A DNA stretch of 64,000 bases from Lacisediminihabitans sp040549525 (GTDB lineage Bacteria; Actinomycetota; Actinomycetes; Actinomycetales; Microbacteriaceae): contig NZ_JBEPTM010000004.1 of the NCBI RefSeq assembly GCF_040549525.1, positions 124,001 to 188,000 on the forward strand, written 5' to 3'. Below are positions 1-8,234 of the stretch, piece by piece. Made by a program: the position numbers and the translations under genes. Below the pieces are notes generated by a model. That model saw nothing but the letters and a program-made list of their open reading frames with translations. It was not told the DNA's origin and searched no databases. Each line of letters opens with the position of its first letter. Positions within the stretch are counted from its first letter, which is position 1.

Positions 1-326
1 TCCCGCTCTACAACGGGCTGTTCACCGGCAAGTTCAGCCGGTCCGGCGGGCCGGCGGACAGCCGCATCGTGAACCTGCGGCCGCACCTGCTCGAGACCGC
101 CCCCTGGAACACGATGGAGCGATACGAGGCATTCTGCACGGAGCGGGGCATCACGATGCTGGCCGCCACCCTTGCCTGGCTGCTGGCCCAGCCCGGCCTC
201 AGCAGCGTGATCGCCGGGGCGACGAAGCCAGAGCAGATCATCCAGAACGCGGAGGCCGCCACCGAGTGGACGCCGTCGAGCGACGAGATCGCGGAGATCT
301 CGACCATGTTCACCGACCCGACCTAG
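1..326 (+). CDS. Aldo/keto reductase, C-terminal part (5' truncated by window)
   Basis: The reading frame is open from base 3 and ends at a TAG at 324-326; its start lies outside the window. The visible tail contains the AKR-type segment YNGLFTGKFS and, near the end, LLAQPGLSSVIAGATKPEQI, which matches the conserved C-terminal 'P.V...IPGA..PEQ..EN' region of aldo/keto reductases that binds the phosphate of NADPH. The family reduces aldehydes and ketones in the cytoplasm; the substrate cannot be told from this fragment. It converges on the oxidoreductase that ends at 341, leaving only 14 bases between the two stop codons. Confidence 0.85.
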   Translation, partial: PLYNGLFTGKFSRSGGPADSRIVNLRPHLLETAPWNTMERYEAFCTERGITMLAATLAWLLAQPGLSSVIAGATKPEQIIQNAEAATEWTPSSDEIAEISTMFTDPT

Positions 327-340
327 AGCCGGGCGGTCGT

Positions 341-1255
341 TCAGGGCAGGGTGAGCACGATCTTGCCGCGGAGGTGGCGGGATTCGAGCTGCTCGTAGGC
401 TCTGCGCACCTCCGCGAGCGGGTAGGTTGCCGCGAGCGGGAGCAGGATGGTGCCATCGGCGACGAGCCGAGCGAGTCGGCCGAGGTCTTCGGACTTCTTG
501 CCGCCCCCACCGATGTTTGAGATTCCGTATTCGGCCGCTCCCTCGAAGTAGACGATCGAGTTGATGCGTTTCGGATCCACCCCGAGCTCGATGGCGACCT
601 CCACGGTCTCTTGGCCCGCGTTGTCGAGCACCGCGTCGATGCCCTGGGGTGCGGCCGCGCGCAGGCGGTCGATCATCCCCGGTCCGTAGGCCACCGGGAT
701 GATGCCGAGGCCGCGCAGGTAGTCGTGATTGCCTTCGCCAGCCGTGCCGATGACGATCGCCCCCTCGGCAATCGCGAGCTGCGCGGCGAAGAGCCCCACG
801 CCGCCGGCCGCGGCGCTCACCAGCACGGTCTCCCCGCGCTGTGGCGCGACCGCTCGGGTGGACCGCTCCGCCGTGTTACCCACGAGGCCGAGGCCGCCGG
901 CGATCGCCCAGTCGAGACCGGGGGGTTTCGGCGCGACATGACCGACGGGCACCACCACGAAGTCTGCCTGCGCGGTGAAATTGCTCCAGCCGAGCACCTC
1001 GTCGCCCACGGCTGCGGTCGAGACCCCGTCGCCGAGTTCATCGATCACGCCAGCGAACTCGGAGCCCTGGCCGCTCGGCAGCACGCGGTGGGGGAGGAGG
1101 TCGGGGGACCGGCGCACCTTGGAGTCGAAGTTGTTGAGACCGGCCGCGCGCACGGCCACACGCACCTCGCCGGCGCCAGCGTGCGGCTCGGCGACCTCGA
1201 CGACGTCGAGGACTTCCGGTCCGCCGTAGCGGCTGTACTGAACGATTCGCGACAT
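341..1255 (-). CDS. NADP-dependent quinone oxidoreductase-like protein (zinc-less MDR)
   Basis: A 304-residue medium-chain dehydrogenase/reductase of the zeta-crystallin/quinone reductase type. The N-terminal GroES-like domain begins YSRYGGPEVLDVVEV, typical of this branch, and the Rossmann domain carries AAAGGVG (about 148-154). The cysteine ligands of the structural zinc found in alcohol dehydrogenases are absent, so zinc-independent NADPH-linked reduction of quinones or enals is the likely activity. It is transcribed divergently from the TetR gene at 1312, with a palindromic operator at 1279-1294 between them, which suggests it is a target of that repressor. A TAGAAT hexamer lies six bases before the ATG, pointing to a leaderless mRNA. 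The physiological substrate is unknown. Confidence 0.88.
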   Translation of the reverse strand: MSRIVQYSRYGGPEVLDVVEVAEPHAGAGEVRVAVRAAGLNNFDSKVRRSPDLLPHRVLPSGQGSEFAGVIDELGDGVSTAAVGDEVLGWSNFTAQADFVVVPVGHVAPKPPGLDWAIAGGLGLVGNTAERSTRAVAPQRGETVLVSAAAGGVGLFAAQLAIAEGAIVIGTAGEGNHDYLRGLGIIPVAYGPGMIDRLRAAAPQGIDAVLDNAGQETVEVAIELGVDPKRINSIVYFEGAAEYGISNIGGGGKKSEDLGRLARLVADGTILLPLAATYPLAEVRRAYEQLESRHLRGKIVLTLP

Positions 1256-1261
1256 GATCCG

Positions 1262-1267
1262 ATTCTA
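1262..1267 (-). promoter_or_regulatory. -10 element of the oxidoreductase, leaderless
   Basis: TAGAAT on the minus strand is separated by six bases from the ATG at 1255, so transcription would begin at or next to the start codon. The operator at 1279-1294 lies just upstream, where the -35 region would be. Confidence 0.55.
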
Positions 1268-1278
1268 CGATCCGTGTT

Positions 1279-1294
1279 GTGAGTGAGCACTCAC
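1279..1294. promoter_or_regulatory. Palindromic operator, probable TetR site
   Basis: GTGAGTG-AG-CACTCAC is a perfect inverted repeat with 7-base arms and a 2-base centre. It sits in the 56-base gap between the divergent oxidoreductase and TetR genes, just upstream of both predicted -10 hexamers, so one bound dimer could block both promoters. That the neighbouring TetR protein binds here is inference from position and symmetry. Confidence 0.7.
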
Positions 1295-1299
1295 TCCGA

Positions 1300-1305
1300 T
1301 AATCT
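1300..1305 (+). promoter_or_regulatory. -10 element of the tetR-ABC operon, leaderless
   Basis: TAATCT ends six bases before the ATG at 1312 (GATAAT overlaps it at 1298-1303). The operator lies directly upstream. No Shine-Dalgarno sequence precedes the start. Confidence 0.5.
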
Positions 1306-1311
1306 GATCGG

Positions 1312-1896
1312 ATGACGCTACTGAGAAGTCCCCGCGCGAGCCCCTTGTCGGTGGACGACCGCCGAGCGATGATCGTGGATGCCGTCGTCCCACTGCTGCT
1401 CGAATACGGACGGGATGTCACGACGAAGCAGATCGCCGAGAGCGCGGGCATCGCCGAGGGCACCCTCTTCCGGGCCTTCGGCGACAAGGAGTCGATCATC
1501 GCGGCAGCCGTCGAGAAGTTTCTCGACCCGGAGCCCCTGCGCATGATGCTGCGAGGAATCGATCCGGATGATCCGATCGAGCGCCAGGTGCACGACCTGA
1601 TCTTCCACCTGCGCACTCGCTTCGAGGGCATCTTCGGCATCATGGCGGCGGTCGGAATGCACGGTCGGCCTCCCGGCTCCGACGGTCGCGCCGAACTCGC
1701 CGAGCTCGTGATCGCTGTGCTGTCCGAGCGTCCCGCTGTGCTGCGGGTCGAGGCGAGTCGGGCGGCCGCTCTCATCCGCCTTCTCGCCCTCGCCTCCTCG
1801 ATCCCCCCGTTCACCGAATCCGCAGCCTTCACCACCGATGAGCTGACCGACCTCGTGCTCCACGGCATCCTCCAGCCCGACCTAGGAAAAGACTGA
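1312..1896 (+). CDS. TetR-family transcriptional regulator
   Basis: A 194-residue regulator. The N-terminal DNA-binding domain (about residues 20-65) shows the TetR helix-turn-helix pattern TTKQIAESAGIAEGTLFRAF followed by GDKESI. The C-terminal half is the variable ligand-binding and dimerisation domain. The next gene, an ABC exporter subunit, starts two bases after the stop, so the three genes form an operon, the usual arrangement for a drug-responsive repressor controlling an efflux pump. The palindrome at 1279-1294 fits autoregulation and control of the divergent oxidoreductase. The inducer is unknown. Confidence 0.9.
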   Translation: MTLLRSPRASPLSVDDRRAMIVDAVVPLLLEYGRDVTTKQIAESAGIAEGTLFRAFGDKESIIAAAVEKFLDPEPLRMMLRGIDPDDPIERQVHDLIFHLRTRFEGIFGIMAAVGMHGRPPGSDGRAELAELVIAVLSERPAVLRVEASRAAALIRLLALASSIPPFTESAAFTTDELTDLVLHGILQPDLGKD

Positions 1897-1898
1897 CC

Positions 1899-3632
1899 AT
1901 GCTCCTTCGCCTCCTGCGCCAATACCTGCGCCCCCACAGCCGACTGCTCGCCGGGGTCGTCTTCTTCCAGCTCCTCCAGTCGATCGCCTCGCTCTACCTC
2001 CCGACTCTCAACGCCGAGATCATCGACAGGGGCGTCGCGACGGGAGACACCGGCTACATCCTCCGCACGGGGGCTGTGATGCTCGGTATCACTGTTCTCC
2101 AGGTGGCGTGCGCCATCACGGCCGTCTACTTCGGAGCACGGGTGGCCATGGGGCTCGGGCGCGACCTGCGGGCCGCGGTGTTCCACCAGGTCGGCGGTTT
2201 CTCCGAACGCGAGGTGACGACCTTCGGAGCGGCATCCCTGATCACCCGGTCCACCAACGACGTGCAGCAGGTGCAGATGCTGGTGCTGATGACGTGCACG
2301 ATGCTCGTCTCCGCGCCCATCCTCGCCATCGGCGGCATCGTGCTCGCTCTGCAGCAGGACCTCCAGCTCTCCTGGCTCATGGCCGTGAGCATCCCGGTTC
2401 TCGTCATCGCGATCGGTCTCGTGATCTCCCGCATGGTGCCGCAGTTCCGCCTGATGCAGAAGCGCATCGACACGATCAACCGGGTGCTTCGCGAGCAGCT
2501 TTCGGGCATCAGGGTCGTTCGCGCGTTCGTGCGGGAGGATGTCGAGACCGAGCGGTTCCGCCGTGCCAACGATGATGTGACCGCCACCGCGTACCGCGTC
2601 GGACGCCTCACCTCGTTGATGTTCCCCATCGTCATGCTCGTGCTCAACGTGTCGAGCGTCGCGGTGATCTGGTTCGGAGCGTTCCGCATCGACGACGGAT
2701 CGATGCAGATCGGCACGCTCACCGCGTTTCTCCAGTACCTCATGCAGATCCTCATGGCGGTCATGATGGCCACCTTCATGGCCATCATGATTCCGCGTGC
2801 CTCGGTGAGCGCAGACCGCATCGGCGAGGTGCTCGGCACGGATTCGACGGTCGTGCCTCCATCCGATCCGGTCACGCAGTTGCGTGAACACGGCACCGTC
2901 GAGCTGCGGGATGTCGGTTTCGCCTACCCGGGCGCGGAGCAGCCGGTGCTCACCGACATCCGCTTCTCGGTGCCGGTCGGGTGCACGACCGCGATCATCG
3001 GCAGCACCGGGGCGGGCAAGACCACGCTCGTCAACCTGCTGCCGCGCCTGTTCGACGCGACCTCTGGCACCGTTCTGGTCGATGGCGTGGATGTCGCGCA
3101 GCTCGACCCCGACCTGCTCTGGAGCCGCATCGGGCTGGTGCCGCAGAAGCCATACCTCTTCTCCGGCACCGTGGCGAGCAACCTGCGCTACGGCAAGCCG
3201 GATGCCACGGACGAGGAGCTGTGGGCCGCGCTGGCGATCGCGCAGGCCAGTGATTTCGTGCGCGAGATGCCGGAGGGCCTCGACTCGGTGATCGCGCAGG
3301 GCGGCACGAATGTCTCCGGCGGACAACGCCAACGGATCGCCATAGCGCGGGCCCTGGTGAAGCGTCCGGAGATCTACATCTTCGACGACTCCTTCTCCGC
3401 TCTCGACCAGGCGACGGATGCCCGGCTGCGCCAGGCGCTCGAGCGCTCGCTTCCGGAGGCGACCATGGTGATCGTCGCCCAGCGCATCTCGACCATCATC
3501 GATGCCGACCAGATCGTCGTGCTCGACGACGGAAGGGTGGTGGGGCTCGGAACCCATGAGGAGCTGCTCGAGTCCTCGCCGACCTACCTCGAGATAGTGC
3601 AATCGCAGTTGACGGTGGAGGCGGCAGCATGA
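1899..3632 (+). CDS. ABC exporter half-transporter with degenerate NBD (heterodimer subunit 1)
   Basis: A 577-residue fusion of a six-helix exporter membrane domain (about 1-320) and a nucleotide-binding domain. Walker A is GSTGAGKTT (368-376) and the signature VSGGQ (472-476) is canonical. The Walker B catalytic glutamate is replaced by aspartate (IFDD, D497), and the switch histidine is glutamine (AQR, Q528). Such replacements mark the degenerate half of heterodimeric multidrug exporters like BmrC/BmrD or TM287/TM288. The partner is the next gene, whose start overlaps this stop by four bases. It acts in the cytoplasmic membrane, probably extruding hydrophobic compounds; the substrate is not known. 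Confidence 0.93.
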   Translation: MLLRLLRQYLRPHSRLLAGVVFFQLLQSIASLYLPTLNAEIIDRGVATGDTGYILRTGAVMLGITVLQVACAITAVYFGARVAMGLGRDLRAAVFHQVGGFSEREVTTFGAASLITRSTNDVQQVQMLVLMTCTMLVSAPILAIGGIVLALQQDLQLSWLMAVSIPVLVIAIGLVISRMVPQFRLMQKRIDTINRVLREQLSGIRVVRAFVREDVETERFRRANDDVTATAYRVGRLTSLMFPIVMLVLNVSSVAVIWFGAFRIDDGSMQIGTLTAFLQYLMQILMAVMMATFMAIMIPRASVSADRIGEVLGTDSTVVPPSDPVTQLREHGTVELRDVGFAYPGAEQPVLTDIRFSVPVGCTTAIIGSTGAGKTTLVNLLPRLFDATSGTVLVDGVDVAQLDPDLLWSRIGLVPQKPYLFSGTVASNLRYGKPDATDEELWAALAIAQASDFVREMPEGLDSVIAQGGTNVSGGQRQRIAIARALVKRPEIYIFDDSFSALDQATDARLRQALERSLPEATMVIVAQRISTIIDADQIVVLDDGRVVGLGTHEELLESSPTYLEIVQSQLTVEAAA

Positions 3633-5608
3633 GCGACTCGAAAGACACCCGAACCCCCAACCGGCCCCCGATGGGACGCGGCCCCGGTGGCGGTGGACAC
3701 TTCGGCGGAGTGGGTATGCCGGTCGAGAAATCGCTGAACTTCGGCCCCTCGGCCAAGCGGCTCGTTGGCAGACTTCGCCCGGAGCTCATGCGTATCGCCG
3801 TGGTCACCGTCCTTACCGTCGTCAGCGTGTTCCTCACCGTTCTTGGGCCACGACTGCTCGGAGAGGCGATCAACCTGGTCTTCGACGGCTTCATCTCTGC
3901 GAAGCTGCCGGCCGGAGCGACCAAAGCCGACATCATCGCCGGTCTGCGCGCCTCCGGGAACACCGCCCAGGCGGACCTTTTGAGCGGCATGGATCTCACC
4001 CCCGGCGTCGGAATCGACTTCAGCGCGATCAGCCGCATCCTCATGATGCTGCTCGCCTTCTACCTGCTGGCGGCGGTGTTCGGCTACCTGCAGGGCCTGG
4101 TGCTCAACGGAGTGGTGCAGCGCACGGTCTATCGCCTGCGCTCAGAGGTGGAGGAGAAGATCAACAGCCTGCCGCTCTCCTACTTCGACCGGATGCAGCG
4201 GGGTGAGCTTCTCAGTCGGGTGACCAACGACATCGACAACATCTCTCAGAGTCTCCAGCAGACCCTGAGCCAGCTGCTCACCTCGCTGCTCACCGTGGTG
4301 GGTGTGCTGGTGATGATGTTCCTGCTCTCGCCGGTGCTCGCCCTGATCGCCCTCGTCACGATCCCCCTCACCCTGCTCATCACCAAGATGATCGCTGGGC
4401 GGTCGCAGAAGCTCTTCGTCGCCCAGTGGAAGCACACCGGAGAGCTGAACGGGCAAATCGAGGAGACCTTCACCGGGCACTCCCTCGTGAAGGTGTTCGG
4501 CCGCCAGCGCGAGGTCGAGCAGCGCTTCGATACGAAGAACGAGGAGCTGTTCACGGCGAGTTTCGGCGCCCAGTTCGTCAGCGGCATCATCATGCCCGCC
4601 ATGATGTTCGTCGGCAACCTGGTCTACGTGGCGATCGCCGTGGTCGGCGGACTATTCGTGGCCGCCGGCAGCATGGGGCTCGGTGACGTGACGGCCTTCA
4701 TCCAATACTCCCGGCAGTTCACCCAGCCGCTCACACAGCTCGGCAGCATGGCGAACCTGTTGCAGTCCGGTGTCGCCTCCGCCGAGCGGGTGTTCGAGCT
4801 GCTGGATGCCGAGGAGCAGTCCGCCGATCCCGCCGTCGCTCGGACTCCCGGTCCGGCAACCCCCGGCCGGCTCGTTTTCGAAGACGTGTCCTTCCGGTAC
4901 ACGGCCGACAAACCGCTCATCGAGCACCTCTCGCTCACCGCCGAACCCGGTCAGACGGTCGCCATCGTCGGCCCAACCGGCGCGGGAAAGACCACCCTCG
5001 TCAACCTGATGATGCGTTTCTATGAGCTCGACGGCGGTTGCATCACCCTCGACGGGGTCGACACCGCGGCGATGACCCGAGACGACCTTCGGTCGCGCAT
5101 GGGGATGGTGCTGCAGGACACCTGGCTGTTCGGCGGCACGATTCGCGACAACATCGCCTACGGAAAGCCGGGGGCGAGCGAAGAGGAGATCCTTGCGGCG
5201 GCCAGGTCCACCTATGTCGACCGTTTCGTGCACTCCCTTCCCGACGGCTACGACACGGTTCTGGATGATGAGGCCTCGAATGTGAGCGCGGGAGAGAAGC
5301 AGCTGCTTACCATCGCCCGTGCCTTCCTCGCCCGGCCGAGCGTGCTCATCCTCGACGAGGCCACGAGCTCGGTCGACACCCGAACGGAAGTGCTGGTGCA
5401 ACAGGCGATGAGCGCCCTGCGTACCGATCGCACGAGCTTCGTCATCGCCCACCGGCTCTCCACGATCCGGGACGCCGACCTGATCCTGGTGATGGAGGCC
5501 GGAAGCATCGTGGAGCAGGGCACACATTCCGAGCTGCTCGCCAGCGAGGGCGCGTACTTCCGGCTCTACAACTCCCAGTTCGCCGAGCCCGCGGTCGAAG
5601 AGGTCTAG
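3629..5608 (+). CDS. ABC exporter half-transporter with catalytic NBD (heterodimer subunit 2)
   Basis: A 659-residue membrane-domain/NBD fusion with a Gly/Pro-rich cytoplasmic N-terminus (about 1-35) and a long first extracellular loop (about 85-130), as in LmrD/BmrD-type subunits. Walker A is GPTGAGKTT (448-456), Walker B ends in LILDE with the catalytic glutamate E577, and the switch histidine H608 is present, but the signature motif is altered to VSAGE (552-556). Paired with the preceding gene this gives one consensus ATP site and one degenerate site. The ATGA overlap with subunit 1 implies translational coupling. The stop is interleaved with the stop of the convergent gene (shared CTAG at 5605-5608). 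Confidence 0.93.
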   Translation: MSDSKDTRTPNRPPMGRGPGGGGHFGGVGMPVEKSLNFGPSAKRLVGRLRPELMRIAVVTVLTVVSVFLTVLGPRLLGEAINLVFDGFISAKLPAGATKADIIAGLRASGNTAQADLLSGMDLTPGVGIDFSAISRILMMLLAFYLLAAVFGYLQGLVLNGVVQRTVYRLRSEVEEKINSLPLSYFDRMQRGELLSRVTNDIDNISQSLQQTLSQLLTSLLTVVGVLVMMFLLSPVLALIALVTIPLTLLITKMIAGRSQKLFVAQWKHTGELNGQIEETFTGHSLVKVFGRQREVEQRFDTKNEELFTASFGAQFVSGIIMPAMMFVGNLVYVAIAVVGGLFVAAGSMGLGDVTAFIQYSRQFTQPLTQLGSMANLLQSGVASAERVFELLDAEEQSADPAVARTPGPATPGRLVFEDVSFRYTADKPLIEHLSLTAEPGQTVAIVGPTGAGKTTLVNLMMRFYELDGGCITLDGVDTAAMTRDDLRSRMGMVLQDTWLFGGTIRDNIAYGKPGASEEEILAAARSTYVDRFVHSLPDGYDTVLDDEASNVSAGEKQLLTIARAFLARPSVLILDEATSSVDTRTEVLVQQAMSALRTDRTSFVIAHRLSTIRDADLILVMEAGSIVEQGTHSELLASEGAYFRLYNSQFAEPAVEEV

Positions 5609-6663
5609 CCGCCGGAGCCGTTCGCGGGAACGGGCGTCGAGAGGGTGGTGCCCGGACCCTGGTTGAGCGCGCTATTCAGTCCCGCAGTCTGTTGGGAGAG
5701 TGCTTTCAGCTCGTCACGGTCGGCGTTGTATTCCGCCGTCTTCGCGAGAACATTCGCGTACTGCGCGTCGAGGGCGACCTGACGCGCACGAAGAGCGGCT
5801 TTGGCCAGGTCGATCTGGCGGCTGGAGGTGAAGTCGGTCCGCGCATTGAAACGACGGATATCGGCGTTCAGCTGGGCATAGCCGCTCGTGTACGCGGCGT
5901 ACTCCGCATCGATCGTCGAGCGGAGGGAGTCGAGCGAGGACGACAGAGCGATGGACCGATTCTCGAGATCGGTGAACACGGCGTCGGTCTTGACCTGGAG
6001 GGCGACGATGGCTTGCCGGTTACCGAGCCACGTCGCGTAATGCGCCTCGAGCTCGGGGGAGATCGACGCGATCTCGGTGCCGATGATCGAGTGCAGCTCG
6101 TTGTCGCGTTCGCCCGGTTCGTTCTTCGCGTAGTAGTCGAGACGAGCCTGGAAGTCGGCGTTTCCCGCGAGCTTCGCCGCCTCGTGTTCGAGCAGGGGAA
6201 CGAGCTGCTGCTTCTCGGCGGTGGAGAGGCGATCCCAGACCGCGTGGAGCATTTCGTGGGCGGCGACGACATCGGTGAGGCCGAGGAGACGGGGGTCGGT
6301 CACCGCGAAGAGGTGGATCGACCGGTCCCGGGGCAGGTAACAGCCCAGGATGCCGCTTCCCTCCTGGTTGCTCGCGCAACTCGAGGCGAAGGTCGTGGAT
6401 GATTCGATCACCGGCTTGCTGGCGAGAAACTCAAATCGACCCTCCTCGGTGAAGTGCGATGACCCGATGAGTGCGGTGACTTCTGCCGAGGGGCGGAAGG
6501 TCCACACCGTGTATTGATCGAGCAGGCGCTGGAGACCGAGAAAGGCCGACACGCCGGCGGCGACGAGGATCAGGGCCAGCACGGTGGGAAGCACGCGCCT
6601 GAGACGCGACCTGCGACGCGGTGTCGAGGGCAGAGCGTAGGTGTCCTGGTCGAACAGCGTCAT
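5605..6663 (-). CDS. Membrane-anchored HEMLH metallopeptidase-like protein with coiled coil
   Basis: A 352-residue protein I do not recognise as a named family. A basic cytoplasmic N-terminus (RRRSRLRR, 16-23) is followed by one membrane helix (about 24-43). The extracellular part contains AAHEMLHAVW with an HExxH zinc motif (H136, E137, H140); the glutamate in NELHS (E189) could be the third ligand, as in gluzincin-type peptidases. Residues about 215-330 are Ala/Leu/Glu-rich and look like a helical coiled coil, and the tail is low-complexity. Two cysteines at 95 and 108 could form a disulfide. It would be a surface zinc peptidase facing the cell wall; the activity is inferred from the motif alone. 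Confidence 0.75.
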   Translation of the reverse strand: MTLFDQDTYALPSTPRRRSRLRRVLPTVLALILVAAGVSAFLGLQRLLDQYTVWTFRPSAEVTALIGSSHFTEEGRFEFLASKPVIESSTTFASSCASNQEGSGILGCYLPRDRSIHLFAVTDPRLLGLTDVVAAHEMLHAVWDRLSTAEKQQLVPLLEHEAAKLAGNADFQARLDYYAKNEPGERDNELHSIIGTEIASISPELEAHYATWLGNRQAIVALQVKTDAVFTDLENRSIALSSSLDSLRSTIDAEYAAYTSGYAQLNADIRRFNARTDFTSSRQIDLAKAALRARQVALDAQYANVLAKTAEYNADRDELKALSQQTAGLNSALNQGPGTTLSTPVPANGSGG

Positions 6664-6716
6664 GATCCCCCGATCGCCTGCCCGGGGGCGGCTGAATTCT
6701 CCGGCCGGCTCCGAGA

Positions 6717-6745
6717 ATATTACCAGCGCCGTCGCGCACCGGTCA
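6717..6745 (-). promoter_or_regulatory. Predicted promoter of the HEMLH gene
   Basis: On the minus strand TGACCG (6740-6745) and TAATAT (6717-6722) are separated by 17 bases, a plausible sigma-70-type promoter in an otherwise GC-rich gap (6664-6784). The leader would be about 45-50 bases long. Confidence 0.4.
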
Positions 6746-6784
6746 GTGCCCTGATCGAGGGGTGGCCCTGCCGAGTGCCCGGGT

Positions 6785-8173
6785 TCAGTGCCCGGTGAGG
6801 GGAGCCATCAGACGGGCGGCCAGAGACGCGCGTCCGGTCATCCGCTCTTCGGCATCGGCGATGTTCATCGCGGTGGTTCCGAGGTTCGCGCCGATGAAGC
6901 GAAGGGGTTCCGGCTCCCACTGGGGAGAGTGGTGATTCACCCAGGGGAGTCGTGAGATCGGCGTGTCACGTTTCTGGATGAGGTCGGCGAGGGTGCGTCC
7001 GGCGAGGTTGGTGGTGCTGAGCCCGTCACCGACGTAGCCGCCCGCCGTGGCGATGCCGGTCGAGGGGTCGAAGCTCGCCCCGGCGTGCCAGTCGCGGGGC
7101 ACACCGAGCGGCCCGCCCCAGCGGTGCGTGATCGCCGCCTGACGGGCGGCGGGGAAGATGTCGCCGAGCGTCCGCTCGAGGTGGTCGAACACTCCGGGTA
7201 CCCGGTCGTACTCCGCACGGATGCTGCTGCCCCAGTGGTAGCGGGCACCCCGGCCCCCGAAGGCGAACCGGTTGTCCGCCGTGCGCTGGCCATAGACGAG
7301 AAGATGTCGGAAGTCCGCGAAGGTCTGGCCGTGCTCGATACCGATCTCCTCCCACAGCTCGTCGCTGAGCGGCTCGGTGGCGATCATGAGGGAATAGAGC
7401 GGCAACACCCGGCGATGGGTTTGCGGCAGGGATGCCGCGTAGCCCTCGAGCGCGATGACGATGGCCGCGGCATCCACGGTCCCCTGTTTCGTGATCACCT
7501 GCCCGGACCGCCAGGAGAGCACCTCGGTCTCTTCGTAGATCGTGACCCCGAGCCCCTCGACCGTCCTCGCGAGCCCGCGAACCAGTTTCGCCGGATGAAG
7601 TCGGGCACAGGCCGGATCGAAAGTCGAGCCGAGCGCGCCTGTCGCCCCGCGCGGCGAGTGGGCGACATCTCTCAACTCGAGTTCATCCACTCCCCACGCC
7701 GCCGCATCGGCGACCTCGTTTCGTGCCGCGACGAGCTGGGCGGGACCGCGCGCGAGGCTCACCGTTCCCCCCTCGACGAAGTCGCAGTCGATGCCTTCGG
7801 CCGAGGTCACCCGCCCGACTTCGTCGACCGTGTCTATCATCGCCCGGCGCATGGCCAGGGCCGCCGCGCGACCGTGACGGCGGGCTAGTGACGCGGTCGA
7901 TGCGGGGAACAGGGCGGAGCACCATCCGCCATTTCGTCCGGATGCTCCGAATCCCGCGATGTGCTTCTCGAGGACCGCGATGCGCAGGCTCGGGTCCGCG
8001 GTAGCGAGATAGTAGGCGGTCCAGAGTCCGGTGAGCCCGCCTCCCACGATGGCTACGTCCACCCCGAGATCCCGGGGCAGCGCGGGGCGGGGCCGGAGAT
8101 CATCCGCTCCAGCCTCGCCGCCAACGGTCGACAGGGAGTCGAACCAGAAACTCAGCGCGCGGAAGTCAGCCAT
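6785..8173 (-). CDS. FAD-dependent amine oxidase (DAO family), probably polyamine catabolism
   Basis: A 462-residue flavoprotein of the D-amino-acid oxidase/glycine oxidase fold. The N-terminal dinucleotide motif is VAIVGGGLTGLWTA (G44-G49), with E69 ending the second strand and GFGASGRNGGW (74-84) following, a segment typical of the PuuB/OrdL branch. The C-terminal GGYVGDGLSTTNLAGR is the second FAD-binding segment. PuuB-type enzymes oxidise gamma-glutamyl-putrescine, and relatives act on other secondary amines. The setting, behind a class III aminotransferase and an Lrp regulator and opposite a gamma-aminobutyraldehyde-type dehydrogenase, supports polyamine breakdown. It is the last gene of the three-gene minus-strand operon. 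The exact substrate is not determined by sequence. Confidence 0.85.
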   Translation of the reverse strand: MADFRALSFWFDSLSTVGGEAGADDLRPRPALPRDLGVDVAIVGGGLTGLWTAYYLATADPSLRIAVLEKHIAGFGASGRNGGWCSALFPASTASLARRHGRAAALAMRRAMIDTVDEVGRVTSAEGIDCDFVEGGTVSLARGPAQLVAARNEVADAAAWGVDELELRDVAHSPRGATGALGSTFDPACARLHPAKLVRGLARTVEGLGVTIYEETEVLSWRSGQVITKQGTVDAAAIVIALEGYAASLPQTHRRVLPLYSLMIATEPLSDELWEEIGIEHGQTFADFRHLLVYGQRTADNRFAFGGRGARYHWGSSIRAEYDRVPGVFDHLERTLGDIFPAARQAAITHRWGGPLGVPRDWHAGASFDPSTGIATAGGYVGDGLSTTNLAGRTLADLIQKRDTPISRLPWVNHHSPQWEPEPLRFIGANLGTTAMNIADAEERMTGRASLAARLMAPLTGH

Positions 8174-8234
8174 CGCTCATCACCACGTCTTTCTCCGTGC
8201 CTCCACCGTTCCCCGTGGGCTGCGCGGAACGGGG

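Noticed and set aside
1038..3602. An 854-codon open frame on the minus strand, antisense to TetR and the first ABC subunit
   Set aside because: In DNA this GC-rich, long antisense frames are common. The translation is His/Arg/Asp-rich with no recognisable domain, and the plus-strand genes are unmistakable.
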